Assembly: GCF_003171515.1 (NCBI RefSeq)
Contig: NC_089390.1
Coordinates: 9,366,274 to 9,430,273 of the forward strand
DNA: 64,000 nt
Direction: 5' to 3'
From: Pyrenophora tritici-repentis
Taxonomy: Eukaryota > Ascomycota > Dothideomycetes > Pleosporales > Pleosporaceae
Part shown: piece after piece, positions 1-10,575 of the stretch
How positions within the stretch are numbered: position 1 is the stretch's first letter
How the letters are laid out: each line of letters starts with the position of its first letter
Position numbers and translations under genes: made by a program
Notes under the pieces: generated by a model
What the model saw: the letters and a program-made list of their open reading frames with translations, nothing else
Databases searched by the model: none
What the model was told of the DNA's origin: nothing

Positions 1-55
1 CCGAACATACACATGCGTCTACAACCCTCCCCGTCACCCAAAATTCGCAGTTGCC

Positions 56-780
56 AAATCGGGTAATGTGCACCACCCATCGATAACTGCAGAAAAATCT
101 GATTATTTATGATCTGACTTATATCGCTGTTACAATTAATGAAGCGGATAAAGTGCTTCTATTTATCGATAATTTTGAAAGAATCAGATCAGAATTGCGT
201 TTGGGCGGTCACTCACCATTTTTGATCGTCATCCCCAAATCGGGTAATATGCACCACCCATCGATGTCCGCAGAAAAATCTGATTATTTATGTTTTTATT
301 CTTTTCACTGTCACAGCTAACGGAACACATAAAGTACTTCTATTTATCGATGGTTTTGAAAGAATCCGATCCGAATTGCGTCTGGACTGTCCCTCGCATT
401 TTTTGATCGACCACCCCAAATCGGGTAATATGAACACCACCCATCGATGTCTGCAGAAAAATCTGATTTATCGTGATTTTACTTTTTCTCTTGTCGCAAT
501 TATCGAAGCGGATAAAGTCATTCTACCCTTCAATAATTTTAAAAGTATCTGACCCTGATTGCGTTTGGGCTCTCCCTCGTCTTTTTTTATCTTGCCCCCC
601 AAATCGGGTAATAGGCACCACACCACCCATCGATCACTGCAGAAAAATCTGACTATTGACGATTGTACTTTTTCACTTATCACAGTTATCGAAGCGGATA
701 AAGTTCTTCTACCTACCGATAGTTTTAAAAGTCTTTGACCCAAATTGTGCTAGTGCTTTCCCTCGTACTTTTTGACCGTC
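56..780. repeat. Four tandem copies of a ~180-bp AT-rich unit
   Basis: Four diverged head-to-tail units begin near 56, 236, 417 and 599, each opening with CAAATCGGGTAAT followed by a CACCACCCATCGAT block and GCAGAAAAATCTGA. Spacing is 180-182 bases. Each unit also holds a (G)GATAAAGT-like block followed by CTTCTA..ATCGAT and GAAAGAATC-like sequence. No protein-like frame is conserved across the units, so this looks non-coding. It lies upstream of the quinate-pathway dehydratase. It may be a minisatellite or the decayed edge of a repeat outside the window. Confidence 0.85.
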
Positions 781-918
781 CTCCCCCCATCCCAACCCCA
801 ACCCCCAGAAACCAAATTACCCAGCCCGCACACCACCCCAGCCTCCGCCGACCTCGCATATCGCCCCGGAGCTGCCAAGGCAGCCAGAGCTCCCCATGTT
901 AAATCGCGGCAAACAAGG

Positions 919-934
919 GTGTAAAGACTTATCC
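919..934. promoter_or_regulatory. Possible QA-1F/QUTA activator site upstream of the dehydratase
   Basis: The 16-mer GTGTAAAGACTTATCC matches the Neurospora QA-1F consensus GGRTAARYRYTTATCC at 14 of 16 positions by eye. It sits about 420 bases before the dehydratase start. Binding is inferred, not shown. Confidence 0.4.
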
Positions 935-1357
935 CTTGGGTTTAGCGTGGAAAGTGGTAGCGTCATGAGTGTGCCAGTGCTTTGTCAGTGCTTCATGACG
1001 GCACTGCACGGTTACGAAAGGCATAGCGTGTTTTAAGATGCAGTTGGATGTTCTTTTCCAGACTTATTCCTGCGTGAGAGAGGTGGGGTGGTAGGAGGGT
1101 AAATGTAGGGTATGCGGCATAAGGCGGGAGGTGATGGAGATGGAGGTGTGGATAAGAGTGGATAGGCGGTTGTGGACGGTCTTGGGGATGGATGGGGGTT
1201 AGATAAGACGGGTGTTTGATAGATATTTCTTATTGAGAATGCACTCTTTATTGCTATTCATGCTTACAGCTTAATCTACTTATGGGAACGATTTTGTCGC
1301 AGAAACCACGTCTTGAACACACTTCTTCACACGCAAACTCCCATCGCGATAGTCAAC

Positions 1358-2443
1358 ATGCCATGCCGCTCAGCCATCTCCTCCATGTCGCTAGGTCGGT
1401 GCTATGCGGGCCATAGTCTAAATCACAAGCTCTCCATGGCCGCAAAACACGGCTTGGAAGGCATCGAGCTCTTCTACGAGGACCTGGTCGATCACGCTGG
1501 TTCAGATTCACCAGCTGCTTTACTGGCAGGCGCTGCTTCAGTCCGCGATCTCTGCTGCTCCTTAAGTCTCGAGATTGTATGTCTTCAGCCATTCATGCAC
1601 TATGAAGGACTTCTGGATCGCCAAAGACACGCCGAGCGGATCGAAGAGATGAAACTTTGGATGAAGCTAGCACATGTTCTCGGTACAGACTTGATACAAG
1701 TTCCTTCATCGTTCCTCCCGCGTGATCAACTCTCTTCCGACATCGATTTCATCGCCAGTGATCTCCGGGAGGTGGCGGAACTGGGGCTGAAACAGACACC
1801 AGTGATCCGTTTCGCATACGAGAGTCTGAGTTGGGGCACAGTAGTGGACAAATGGGAAGTATGCTGGGATATTGTATCGCAAGTCGACCGACCAAATTTC
1901 GGCATCTGCCTCGATAGCTTCAATATCCTGGGCAGGATATACGCGGATCCAACATCAGAAACAGGCATGGTATATGGGGCCGAGCAGGAAGTGCGGGACT
2001 CTATATGCCGACTTGTTGATCGCATCAAGCCGCACAGGGAAAAGATTTTTTTCATTCAAATTGTTGATGCTGAGCGCCTTACACAGCCCTTACTTCCTGG
2101 TCACCCATTTTACAATGCCGAGCAACCAGCTCGCATGTCCTGGAGCAGGAATTGCAGGCTCTTTTACGGCGAGACAAAACGCGGCGCGTACTTGCCAGTC
2201 AAGGACGTCACACATGCCATAATCAAGCAGATTGGGTTTGACGGCTGGGTCAGCATGGAATTGTTCAATCGCGTTATGAACAGGACAGACGAGACTGTAG
2301 TGGAAGAGTTGGCGGAACGCGCTGGGGCTGCATGGAACAAGATACGATGCGACTTGGCGCTTGATACAGCCACAAATGATCGCTCAGAGCATGAAGGAGG
2401 GCCTGAGCACTTTGTCAGGGAGCCTGAACTTGCGCGTTTGTAA
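1358..2443 (+). CDS. qutC: 3-dehydroshikimate dehydratase (quinate catabolism)
   Basis: This is a single-exon protein of 361 residues. It converts 3-dehydroshikimate to protocatechuate in the quinate/shikimate utilisation pathway, in the cytosol. The N-terminus reads MPCRSAISSMSLGRC followed by AGHSL, as in fungal QA-4/QUTC proteins. The body is a sugar-phosphate-isomerase-like TIM barrel. Likely metal ligands are Glu155 (FAYESLSWG), Asp186 (CLDSFN), Gln234 (FFIQIVDAE) and Glu301 (SMELFNR). An in-frame ATG exists at 1313, but the start at 1358 matches the family N-terminus and has A at -3. The neighbouring regulators of the same pathway support the call. Regulation by the adjacent activator is expected from the family and from the candidate site at 919. 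Confidence 0.9.
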   Translation: MPCRSAISSMSLGRCYAGHSLNHKLSMAAKHGLEGIELFYEDLVDHAGSDSPAALLAGAASVRDLCCSLSLEIVCLQPFMHYEGLLDRQRHAERIEEMKLWMKLAHVLGTDLIQVPSSFLPRDQLSSDIDFIASDLREVAELGLKQTPVIRFAYESLSWGTVVDKWEVCWDIVSQVDRPNFGICLDSFNILGRIYADPTSETGMVYGAEQEVRDSICRLVDRIKPHREKIFFIQIVDAERLTQPLLPGHPFYNAEQPARMSWSRNCRLFYGETKRGAYLPVKDVTHAIIKQIGFDGWVSMELFNRVMNRTDETVVEELAERAGAAWNKIRCDLALDTATNDRSEHEGGPEHFVREPELARL

Positions 2444-2701
2444 AAGCTTGGAAGAAACAAATCGCGCTTTGCTTTTCAATGATCTTTACAACAATCTAGA
2501 TACCCTTATTAGTGCCTTTATGCACAGTTAGACTTAGAATTCACTCCACCTTTAGTCAGGAGCGTCGACCTTGGCATGTATGGACCTTCACTTCCTTCGC
2601 TTGAGATGATTTACGTCTGCACATCTCGACTGTAAGGAAGGAAACCAAGACTCTTATCACTGTCCTAAACCAACACGGCTGAGCTTAAACACAGTCTCCT
2701 C

Positions 2702-4952
2702 TCAGCTAGCCTCATAGAATGCATTGAGTGGAAACTGTGGAGAGTCCTCGCTGTTATTCATACCAACTTGAGACGATGTGGGCATGAAGCGGCTCGGATC
2801 TGCTGCTAAGAGGTCGGCCATGCTGACATTCGATGAGAATCCCAGGTTCTCCATGAACTGTGGCTGGTTTTGTAGCTTCTTGGCACCATGTTCTGAAGCA
2901 AAATCATCGAGAAAGCTTCCTAGATCTCCGGATACCAAAGTATGATACGGATCGTTCGGGTCCAGAAATGAGCTAGTCACCGCATGTTCGAATGGATTTT
3001 GGCTGAGTGGGGGCGGGTGTTGCACCTGCGCGGTCGCACGCATATCTGGTAGCATGTTTTCGAGTAATGAAGATGTAACGGCCTGTTGATGGAAGCGCTC
3101 TGGAAAGGGTCCACCAATTTGAGACGCATAGGATTGTGGAGATGTTTGCATCATGCCAGACGCGCTAGGTGAAGCATCTTCCACGGAGTGCGGTGTTGTT
3201 TGCAGATTGTTGACTGCGTCTTGGGAGACCTTGCACGTCTGATCAAAGGCCACCAACGATCTGCACATCCGAGCGTGTGTCATCTGGTCCAAAGTCAACC
3301 TCAAGCTGCTTCTCTTAACCTGCTGTAATAGACAAGCGATTATGGGAGGGGCTCGTGAAGTACCGAGGCGCTCTAGTGTACTCAATACGTCTAATATTTG
3401 ATCCAACCAGGCCTGAGAAGGGACTAGAGCAAAAGCAGTGACGAGATATGTAAGTCGCAGCAGCAACGCAGGTGGTGTCAGAGGAGTAGCAGTAGCGTCT
3501 TTACGGATATGATCAAGTTTTTGTGGTAGCGAGGACTTCCACATCTCAAGGCGACTGATCATTTCGTGAAGGAAGTTTGGTGCTGTCTGCCGCCGTGTCG
3601 TACTCCCAAGGATATCCACGAGCTCTAGACAAGCATTAAAAGAACTCAATGCTAGTGTTGGTGAATTTGACTGTCGCGTTATGCCGAGGCTAAGTTGGCC
3701 AACCCAGGGCTGCCATTCCTCCATACCGTCCTCCTCTATTGTTCCTATCCACCCTAGATCTGCTCTTTCAAGATACGGGCGACGTTTCAACTGTAGAGAA
3801 AGTAGATTATCAAGCATGAAACAGCTCGATAAGACATTCTTTCGGCGCGGCACAATCACCTCCGAGGATTCGGTCAGTGTGAAAAAGATCCGCAACGCAG
3901 CACCAACAAGTTGCCAAGCAGCCCCAAACAAGCCCCTGCTAATGTTGAACACGGAAAGATTGAGGAGAGCCTTGACATGATCAAGCTCGAATTTTCCCAA
4001 CTCATTTGGAATAAGAAGTCTGGCAGTGTTGTAAAGTTCTTCAGGTGACGCGTTTGGACGATGCTCGCCCGCAAAACTGTAGTCCTCTTGAGTAGCGCCA
4101 ACTGCAAGTATGCTCCACATTTCAGCATGACTCCCGGAGCTGGACATATCACAAGCAAGAGCCAGTCCCTGCTCAGGATATGAGTAAGATAGCTTTAAAA
4201 CTTCCAGTTTATCTGCAATAGGAAGCCAACATTGTGTATATGTGAAATATGTTTCAATGAGTTTCCAACATTCCGAAGGCAGCGGGGTGAGTTTTGGTGG
4301 GCGCAGATTGTCCTGTGGATGCTGGGCATAGAGGTCAGGCAGTGATGGTGGAGCCATAACGTGTGGCGTGAACCCTGTACCGCTGTTCCATGAAGTCTAT
4401 TAGTGTTAGCGCTTGTGAACATTCTTCCTCCCATGTTCTTACCGATGAATACGATTGAGTATCTGCAGTCATACGGAGAAGACTCGCATCCTCCGTATCG
4501 ACCTCGCTATCCTCATCAGAACTCGGTGGCCTATCATTTCCCGTCCCTATCAGCTCGCCAGATAAAGCTTTGGTAACGTCCCTGCAGAACCTGCTCTTAT
4601 TCCAGCTCTTGTGCAATTGATTGGACTCTTTCGTGCCCCTCGCAAGCAATACGGTATTGATTTGGGCTAACTGATTGTACGCCAAGACTTCCATTTCAGG
4701 ATTCTGTTGAAAGACATAAGCCAACGTCATCTCGAGACTGCGTATATATCCGGGCTGTAATCCACGCTTCTTGGGTGTTGAGGTGTAGGTACAGGTCCGC
4801 TTGTTCTCGACACATGGCATGCAAGTCGGCTGGTTCGCATCGCATTTTTCGCGAGCAGTTCGACATTGGTCACAGGCCCTTGAAACCCTGAATCGTTTCA
4901 CCGGGCCATCTTGTGAAGCCAAACGGCGTTTTTCTTGGTTTTGCGTTGGCAT
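2702..4952 (-). CDS. qutA: Quinate pathway transcriptional activator (QUTA/QA-1F type, Zn2Cys6)
   Basis: The model has two exons, 4952-4443 and 4396-2702, separated by a 46-base intron (GTAAGA...CTAATAG) in phase 0. It encodes 734 residues. The N-terminus carries a perfect zinc cluster, C27-x2-C-x6-C37-x6-C44-x2-C-x6-C54. This is followed by TPKKRGLQPGYIRSLE, the linker typical of QUTA/QA-1F. A fungal regulator middle region follows, and the C-terminus is Ser/Pro/Asn-rich. It is the DNA-binding activator of quinate genes. It is slightly shorter than the ~820 residues of the Aspergillus and Neurospora proteins. It is transcribed divergently from its repressor partner, with a candidate binding palindrome between them, as in the known clusters. 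Confidence 0.9.
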
Positions 4953-5121
4953 AGGAAGTGCTTTGCGCGAGAAAGCACGTTGGCTCTACAAAAAGCCTTG
5001 CCAACAGAGGAAACTGACGTTCATTCGGATGCTGCGTGTCTAGACATGTTCCAAGAATGTTCCTTACTGACGAAGCCATGGGTTGACCGACTCGAGTAGT
5101 GTGGGGAAAGTTGAGGAAGCA

Positions 5122-5137
5122 GGATAAAGTTTTATCC
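5122..5137. promoter_or_regulatory. QA-1F/QUTA-like palindromic binding site in the activator-repressor promoter
   Basis: GGATAAAGTTTTATCC matches the QA-1F consensus GGRTAARYRYTTATCC at 14 of 16 positions, and its outer arms GGATAAA/TTTATCC are perfectly palindromic. It lies in the 353 bases between the activator and repressor starts. It probably serves autoregulation and repressor induction. Confidence 0.65.
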
Positions 5138-5305
5138 CGACTAAAAGCGGGGATTGCCGCTGTCACGTGGCTCGCTAAGACACCGTCGCTGCCAATGTTA
5201 GCACGCTCTGTCAATGCTGTCGACACGTCTTGATCACGAATTCGAATTGCGATACTGTAAGCCATGGTCTCCGCAACGGCTGGTACAAAACGCACATTTG
5301 CCACC

Positions 5306-7900
5306 ATGAGCAGCGACAGCAGAACCAAGGATGGCCGGGCTTCACTACCAACGCCGTCTCCGCCGGCCTCCAAACAACGAAGTCTACCAAATTCGGCAAG
5401 GTCAACACCAGGACCGGCACAGTATGAATGTCGGAGAATATTCGACCCGAGAGCGTCTATAGTACTTCTCGGGATGCATGGGACCGGCAAAGCAACATTG
5501 GCTATGATGGCTTCGGTAGCCACCCAGAGAAGGGTGATAGACATGGAGAGTGTATTCCAAAGTGCGACTGGATTTTCAACAACCGCATATCGAAAGCAAT
5601 TTGGGTCATCAAATAGGAGTCTCAGACAAGAAGAAGTCCTCCGCGATACACTCCAAACTCACAGCAAAGGCGCAATCATCGTTTGCAATGGAAGCTTTCC
5701 TTTAGACAATAGCAGCCAAGCCCTTCTTCGCGAATTCTCAACATCACACCCGGTCATTCACATCACACGTGACCTTGCAAGTGTGCAAAAGTATCTCGAT
5801 ACTGAAGAATCCAAAGTCCGGGAACTGCTCGCTCTCAGTACCCCGGTGTTCCGACGGTGTTCAAACTACGAGTTCTACAACATTTCCGAAACCAATGCTG
5901 CACATCTCTCAGTTGCTCCTGCACATCAGCCATCCGTTCCCGCTTTCTTAACACTCAAAAGAGCAGAGAGAACGTTTTTCAAATTTCTGGCTCTAATCCT
6001 ATCTCCGCAAAACACACATCGCGAGCTCAACGACGCACCTACGCTGGACCCAGGCCACTTTCCGCTCTCCTATGTCGATTTAGAACTGAGAAACTACACT
6101 TGTGCCGTTCAAGTGCAGCTTTCAGATCTTACCCCTGAGGATGTCGACATTGAGGAAATCGAGTTTGGCTGCGACGCGTTCGAGATTGTTGTCAAACCTG
6201 CACAGCTCACGGCAGAGTATGCAGAGGATATCAGCAAGAGTATTTTCAGAGTCAGGAGAAGCACGGTAACTCCGATAATATACCACGCCATGCCGCCTCC
6301 AGCAAACTCGAGCTACTCGACGACATCGTACCTCGCAAACATGTGGTATGGCCTACGCATGGCGCCTGAATTTGCCACTGTAGACCTAACAATGGACGAA
6401 GAGCTTATCCGAGCGATTGTAGCTTCAAGAGGTTCAACAAAAATCATCGGTCACCTACACGCGGCAATGGATTGGTATGACGTCTTCTGGCTCGAAAAGT
6501 ACGACACAGCAATGCGTTTGGGCTGCAGTCTGGTCCGCTTTACTCGTCCCGCCAACTTCATGGACGACAACGCTGCTATTCAATCCTTCCGTAACACCAT
6601 ATTTGCAAAGTCTCAACGAATACCAATGATATGCTACAACACAGGCCGGGCCGGACGTCGCTCCGCATGCTTCAACAACGTCCTCACTCCAGTGATACCA
6701 GAAAAGTTGAGAAAGCTCTCAGATTTCGAATCCAGAGCGGAGCAAAATCCCGAAACCTCGTGGCTCACCGTAACAGAAGCTACACACATCCTATACGCCT
6801 CCTTCACATACGACCCAATGGAGTTCTACATCATCGGCGCAGCCGTATCCTACAGCCTTAGCCCAGCCATGCACAACGCCGCCTACCAAGCCTGCGGCAT
6901 GCCCCACCACTTTTCCCTCCTGCAAACCACAACCCTCGACGACTCAGTCCGCCAAATGCTCCTCCGCCCAAACTTCGGCGGCACAGCTATCAGCCAGCCC
7001 TTCAAAGTCGCCGCTATATCCCTCACTCACACTCTAACCCGGCACGCCCGTGCCATTGGTGCAATAAACACACTCCTCCCCATTCGCCATCTCAACCCCG
7101 ACGGCAGCATTCCCTCGGCCGACGGCGTAGAACTCTACAAAGAACGAAACCAATCCGGTCCTGTCAAGGCCCTACTAGGAGACAACACCGACTGGATCGG
7201 AATCCGGTCTTGTATCCGACGCGGACTTTCCCCGGCCAACGCCGTGCGTCCTTCCACAACATCCGGCCTCGTCATCGGCGCGGGCGGCATGGCACGAGCG
7301 GCCATCTACGCAATGTTACAACTAGGAATCAAACACATCATCATCCACAACCGCACCTTGACCAACGCAGAGAAACTAGTAGAATACTTCACCCACCTCA
7401 CAACTAGTCCAACGGCTTCTTCCCTCTTCCCTTCTTTCGTTCAATCTAATATCCCGCCTACGTTTACTATCCTCCCACATCCTACCTCCCCTTGGCCACC
7501 TGCAACGCAACCAGCTACTGTAATCGTCTCTTGTATACCTACACACCCCATCGCTACATCAGCCTCCAGCTCGCCCGCTCCTGCTCCGGCGTTCACGCTA
7601 CCCCGCCATTGGATGCAGAGTCCCTCTGGCGGCGTAGTTATTGAACTTGCGTACCGCACGCTTAACACGCCGTTGACGCGCCAGGTGCGCGAGGAAGCGG
7701 GTAAATCGTGGATTTGTCTCGATGGATTGGATTTGTTGCCTGAGCAGGGGTTCGCACAATTTGAACTTTTTACGGGGAAGAGGGCGCCGAGGCGCGTTAT
7801 GAGGGAGGAGGTGCTGAGGTGTTGGAGGGATGAGTGGGGGAGGGGGGATGTGGGGATGGTGAGGAGGCGGTTGGAGGGGTTGGGGGGCAGGGAGGTTTGA
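5306..7900 (+). CDS. qutR: Quinate repressor (QUTR/QA-1S), AROM-derived pseudo-enzyme
   Basis: This is a single-exon protein of 864 residues. It resembles the last three domains of the pentafunctional AROM protein: shikimate-kinase-like (P-loop GMHGTGKAT), type I 3-dehydroquinase-like, and shikimate-dehydrogenase-like (SLSPAMHN, ISQPFK, GDNTDW, GAGGMARA, HNRT). It represses the quinate activator by protein contact when inducer is absent. By eye the dehydroquinase Schiff-base Lys region reads LVRFTRPAN and the catalytic His region reads IIGHLHAA. Both key residues appear replaced, as expected for a repressor. The start at 5306 has a perfect GCCACC context. An in-frame upstream ATG at 5264 would add 14 residues. 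The C-terminal codons are G-rich, unlike the C-rich middle. Confidence 0.9.
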   Translation: MSSDSRTKDGRASLPTPSPPASKQRSLPNSARSTPGPAQYECRRIFDPRASIVLLGMHGTGKATLAMMASVATQRRVIDMESVFQSATGFSTTAYRKQFGSSNRSLRQEEVLRDTLQTHSKGAIIVCNGSFPLDNSSQALLREFSTSHPVIHITRDLASVQKYLDTEESKVRELLALSTPVFRRCSNYEFYNISETNAAHLSVAPAHQPSVPAFLTLKRAERTFFKFLALILSPQNTHRELNDAPTLDPGHFPLSYVDLELRNYTCAVQVQLSDLTPEDVDIEEIEFGCDAFEIVVKPAQLTAEYAEDISKSIFRVRRSTVTPIIYHAMPPPANSSYSTTSYLANMWYGLRMAPEFATVDLTMDEELIRAIVASRGSTKIIGHLHAAMDWYDVFWLEKYDTAMRLGCSLVRFTRPANFMDDNAAIQSFRNTIFAKSQRIPMICYNTGRAGRRSACFNNVLTPVIPEKLRKLSDFESRAEQNPETSWLTVTEATHILYASFTYDPMEFYIIGAAVSYSLSPAMHNAAYQACGMPHHFSLLQTTTLDDSVRQMLLRPNFGGTAISQPFKVAAISLTHTLTRHARAIGAINTLLPIRHLNPDGSIPSADGVELYKERNQSGPVKALLGDNTDWIGIRSCIRRGLSPANAVRPSTTSGLVIGAGGMARAAIYAMLQLGIKHIIIHNRTLTNAEKLVEYFTHLTTSPTASSLFPSFVQSNIPPTFTILPHPTSPWPPATQPATVIVSCIPTHPIATSASSSPAPAPAFTLPRHWMQSPSGGVVIELAYRTLNTPLTRQVREEAGKSWICLDGLDLLPEQGFAQFELFTGKRAPRRVMREEVLRCWRDEWGRGDVGMVRRRLEGLGGREV

Positions 7901-8437
7901 GGGGAGTGGGGTTGGTTGAGTTGATGGGTTTAGGGGTTTAAAAGGGGATATAGGGGACTTGGGGAAGATACCCTTTCTAACTTGTTCTCATTTACGGTTA
8001 GATACATGTGGTTTTGTACATTGTCAGTTTTGGCAAGTCAAGCAACCACGTTTCTTTCCATTCATGTCTGTAGTGGTACAAGATTCACCATAGTTCAATA
8101 CATGAGCGACTACACGTAGTAACACGCTATTCCCCAACCAGTCATCGCAAGGTTCAAAAACAGGTGTGGGCATATTGGAAGAGGAGACCAGAGCTAGTAA
8201 AATACTTCATAATATGGGTATCCACTCAAGTCTTTTCATCTTTACAACTGAATATCAACAGCAGACCCTACACAATGAACCCAACCCGCCCCCAACGTTC
8301 CATAAAAGAACGCCCAACACTCTTCAAAGAAAGTACTCAGCAGACTTGTTATAGGAACCGCGCACAGAGGAATTCGTAAAAGGGCCATTCATGAGACCCA
8401 ATTCTCTCGCCGCGCTTTTATCCCTACTCTCCTTGTC
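7901..8437. other. Intergenic, convergent 3' ends
   Basis: This stretch separates the convergent 3' ends of the quinate repressor and the phosphatase. It starts G-rich, then becomes mixed AT-rich sequence. I see no gene or repeat in it. Confidence 0.6.
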
Positions 8438-10014
8438 CTAAAGGAAGTAATCGGCCACCGGTTTCTTGGCCGGCATGCCACGGGAATCCTGGGGCGCCGC
8501 CTCAAAGACACGATACCTTCGACCGGGGCCATCTCTGTTCTTCTGGAAACTATCGTTGAGCATGGAACTAAGTCTACGCTCGCCGTTGGGCCCGACGTTG
8601 GAGCCTAGGACCCAGCCGCCACCACCACCGGCTCGGTCGCCGTTTGATCGCCGTTGGAAACCGGCGTTTGAGCCGTCTTCGCCGAGCTCGAGGATGGCGG
8701 CTACGTTGCCGCATCTGTAGCAGTAGTTTGGCGCTGACCAGACGGTGACGATGGTGGAATCGAACATTTCTTTGAAACCCTCCATGACGAGTTGGTGGGC
8801 TCGTGCGATGAGGCTAAGGTCGTTTTTGTGATTGAATGTTTTGACAATATCTGCACCAAATAAAAAGCCTGCACCGCGCGGTGACAAGCCCCAACCGTCA
8901 ATTTCATCGGGGTCTGACCAAAGTAGGTCGCACATGGCTCCTTCGTGAGGCACCTCTTGTTTCCGGTCGAGGAGTCTGATCTTATCAACGGAGTCGACGA
9001 GGGGCGAAAGACCGCCGTGCACGCATAAAATGGCCCCTGTGTCGTTGCGAGATGAGCCGTTGGCGGACGAGGTTGCGCCCGTACCGGCTGGTCCGACACG
9101 TCCAGGCGTTGGGGCGACGGGAGAAGAGGAACCCATGTTTGCGCTGACCTGAGAAGCAGCACTGGATTGGGAGTCGGAATTTCGTGCATAGCGGTACATG
9201 ATCTCGCCATTGGCGTTGAGGGTCTCGATCTCGATATCCTGGTCGATATCAGGCATGCTGTCGGCGTTGCTGCTGTCTGCGATAGGTCCATCGGTGGGTT
9301 GGAGAGATGTCGCAGCACCTTGGACTAGGGCGCCGAGGGCTAGGTAGTCGAAGACTTCACAGCAGTACCTGGGATTCTCAGCGCTGTTTCAGAAGAGTGC
9401 ATGATATATCCAAAACCTACCTCCATACGTTTGCGCTTCCATACTTCCTGAGACATTCATCATAGAAGCCGTATACTGTTGTAATCTGCCGTGATTCGTG
9501 GTTGCCTCGGATGAGCGTTATGCGGTCTGGGTATCGGACTTTGAGACACAAGAGGAGGAGGAAAGATTCGAGTGAGTAGAAACCGCGATCAACAAAGTCG
9601 CCTATAGTAGTCAGCGGTTGTGTTTGGTGGCGTGACAAGAGCTATCTCATACCCATGAATAGGTAGTTTGTGTCTGGCACGTCTCCACCAACGCGGAATA
9701 GCTCCATGAGGTCATGAAACTGTCCATGGATATCACCGCATATCTGAGAAAAGCATGCGATCAGTTATATCCATAATCTGAGTTTGGCGGGGCGCATACC
9801 GTCACGGGCGCATCCACGCCTACTACATTACCTTCTTCAATCAGCAGCTCGCGTGCCTTGTAGCATAGCTCTCGGACCTGGTTTTCGGGTATCGGACGAC
9901 ATGCGCGGAGCTGCTGGATGGCTCTGCGATGCAAGTCAGTCCCTTGCTTTGCGCGATTTCCACTAGACTGAGTGTGTATCCATACTTGTCGAGGTCGCTA
10001 CCACCTGCACTCAT
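8438..10014 (-). CDS. PP2A-family Ser/Thr phosphatase catalytic subunit (PP4/PPG1 type) with two insertions
   Basis: Five exons: 10014-9986, 9923-9800, 9743-9653, 9601-9421 and 9368-8438. Introns are 51-62 bases and all phases agree. The product has 451 residues. Metal and active-site motifs are intact: CGDIHGQ, GDFVDRG, RGNHES, and [11 protein letters not shown] near the C-terminus. The tail KKPVADYFL is the PP4-type methylated C-terminus. The catalytic core would be about 307 residues; the extra length comes from two low-complexity insertions. One, of roughly 90 residues, lies between [10 protein letters not shown] and [10 protein letters not shown]. The other is Gly/Asn/Arg-rich and follows AILELGED. 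The enzyme would dephosphorylate Ser/Thr substrates with regulatory subunits. Whether it is the fungal PPG1 or the PPH3 orthologue is not settled here. Confidence 0.88.
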
Positions 10015-10575
10015 TGTAGCGATATGCCCTATGTGCCCGCACGGGGCTTTCTAAGGTGGCGAAGGTATTTGTGACACGACCAGGTATTCAATCGTTCCGT
10101 TACCTTGATAGCTATTGAGAGGGTAGAAACTCGTCGGCGCGAATTATGTCGTTGGTGGCGATACGCGTATGATGCGTTGTAGATTGCAAGGCTGTGAATC
10201 CAATATTCGCGTAGTGCTGTCTCTCGAATTCTAGGCTGTATTTACCAAGCGATATAATGCTGTGTACGTTTGTTTGTCGACAGTATGATTGTGATGTAGA
10301 GGACTGGGCGACCCACTGCGGGCATGCCGACGTGCAGGGATCTTGGACGTGCAGCTAGCTTGGCTGTCGTCGTCAATGTTCACTCCACCAAAAGTCCATC
10401 ACCACCCCCGACCCCGCGTCTGCACCTCCCCCACACCCACAGTTGCTCGAGGCGCATCAATTGACACAGTATGCTCGTCTCCAGCGACTTTGAGTCTACG
10501 AAAAGCGACTGATATCTCGATAGGCCCAGTAATGCCTCGGCAATCCACTCTCTAATTCTCAACCCGCACATAAAA
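10015..10575. other. Divergent promoter region
   Basis: This is the shared upstream region of the phosphatase (-) and the small membrane protein (+). The part near 10385-10440 is a C-rich stretch of CACCACCCCCGACC type. No specific site was recognised. Confidence 0.5.

Noticed and set aside
468..743. 91-codon minus frame in the tandem repeats
   Set aside because: It exists only because two repeat units lack stops and is not conserved in the other units.
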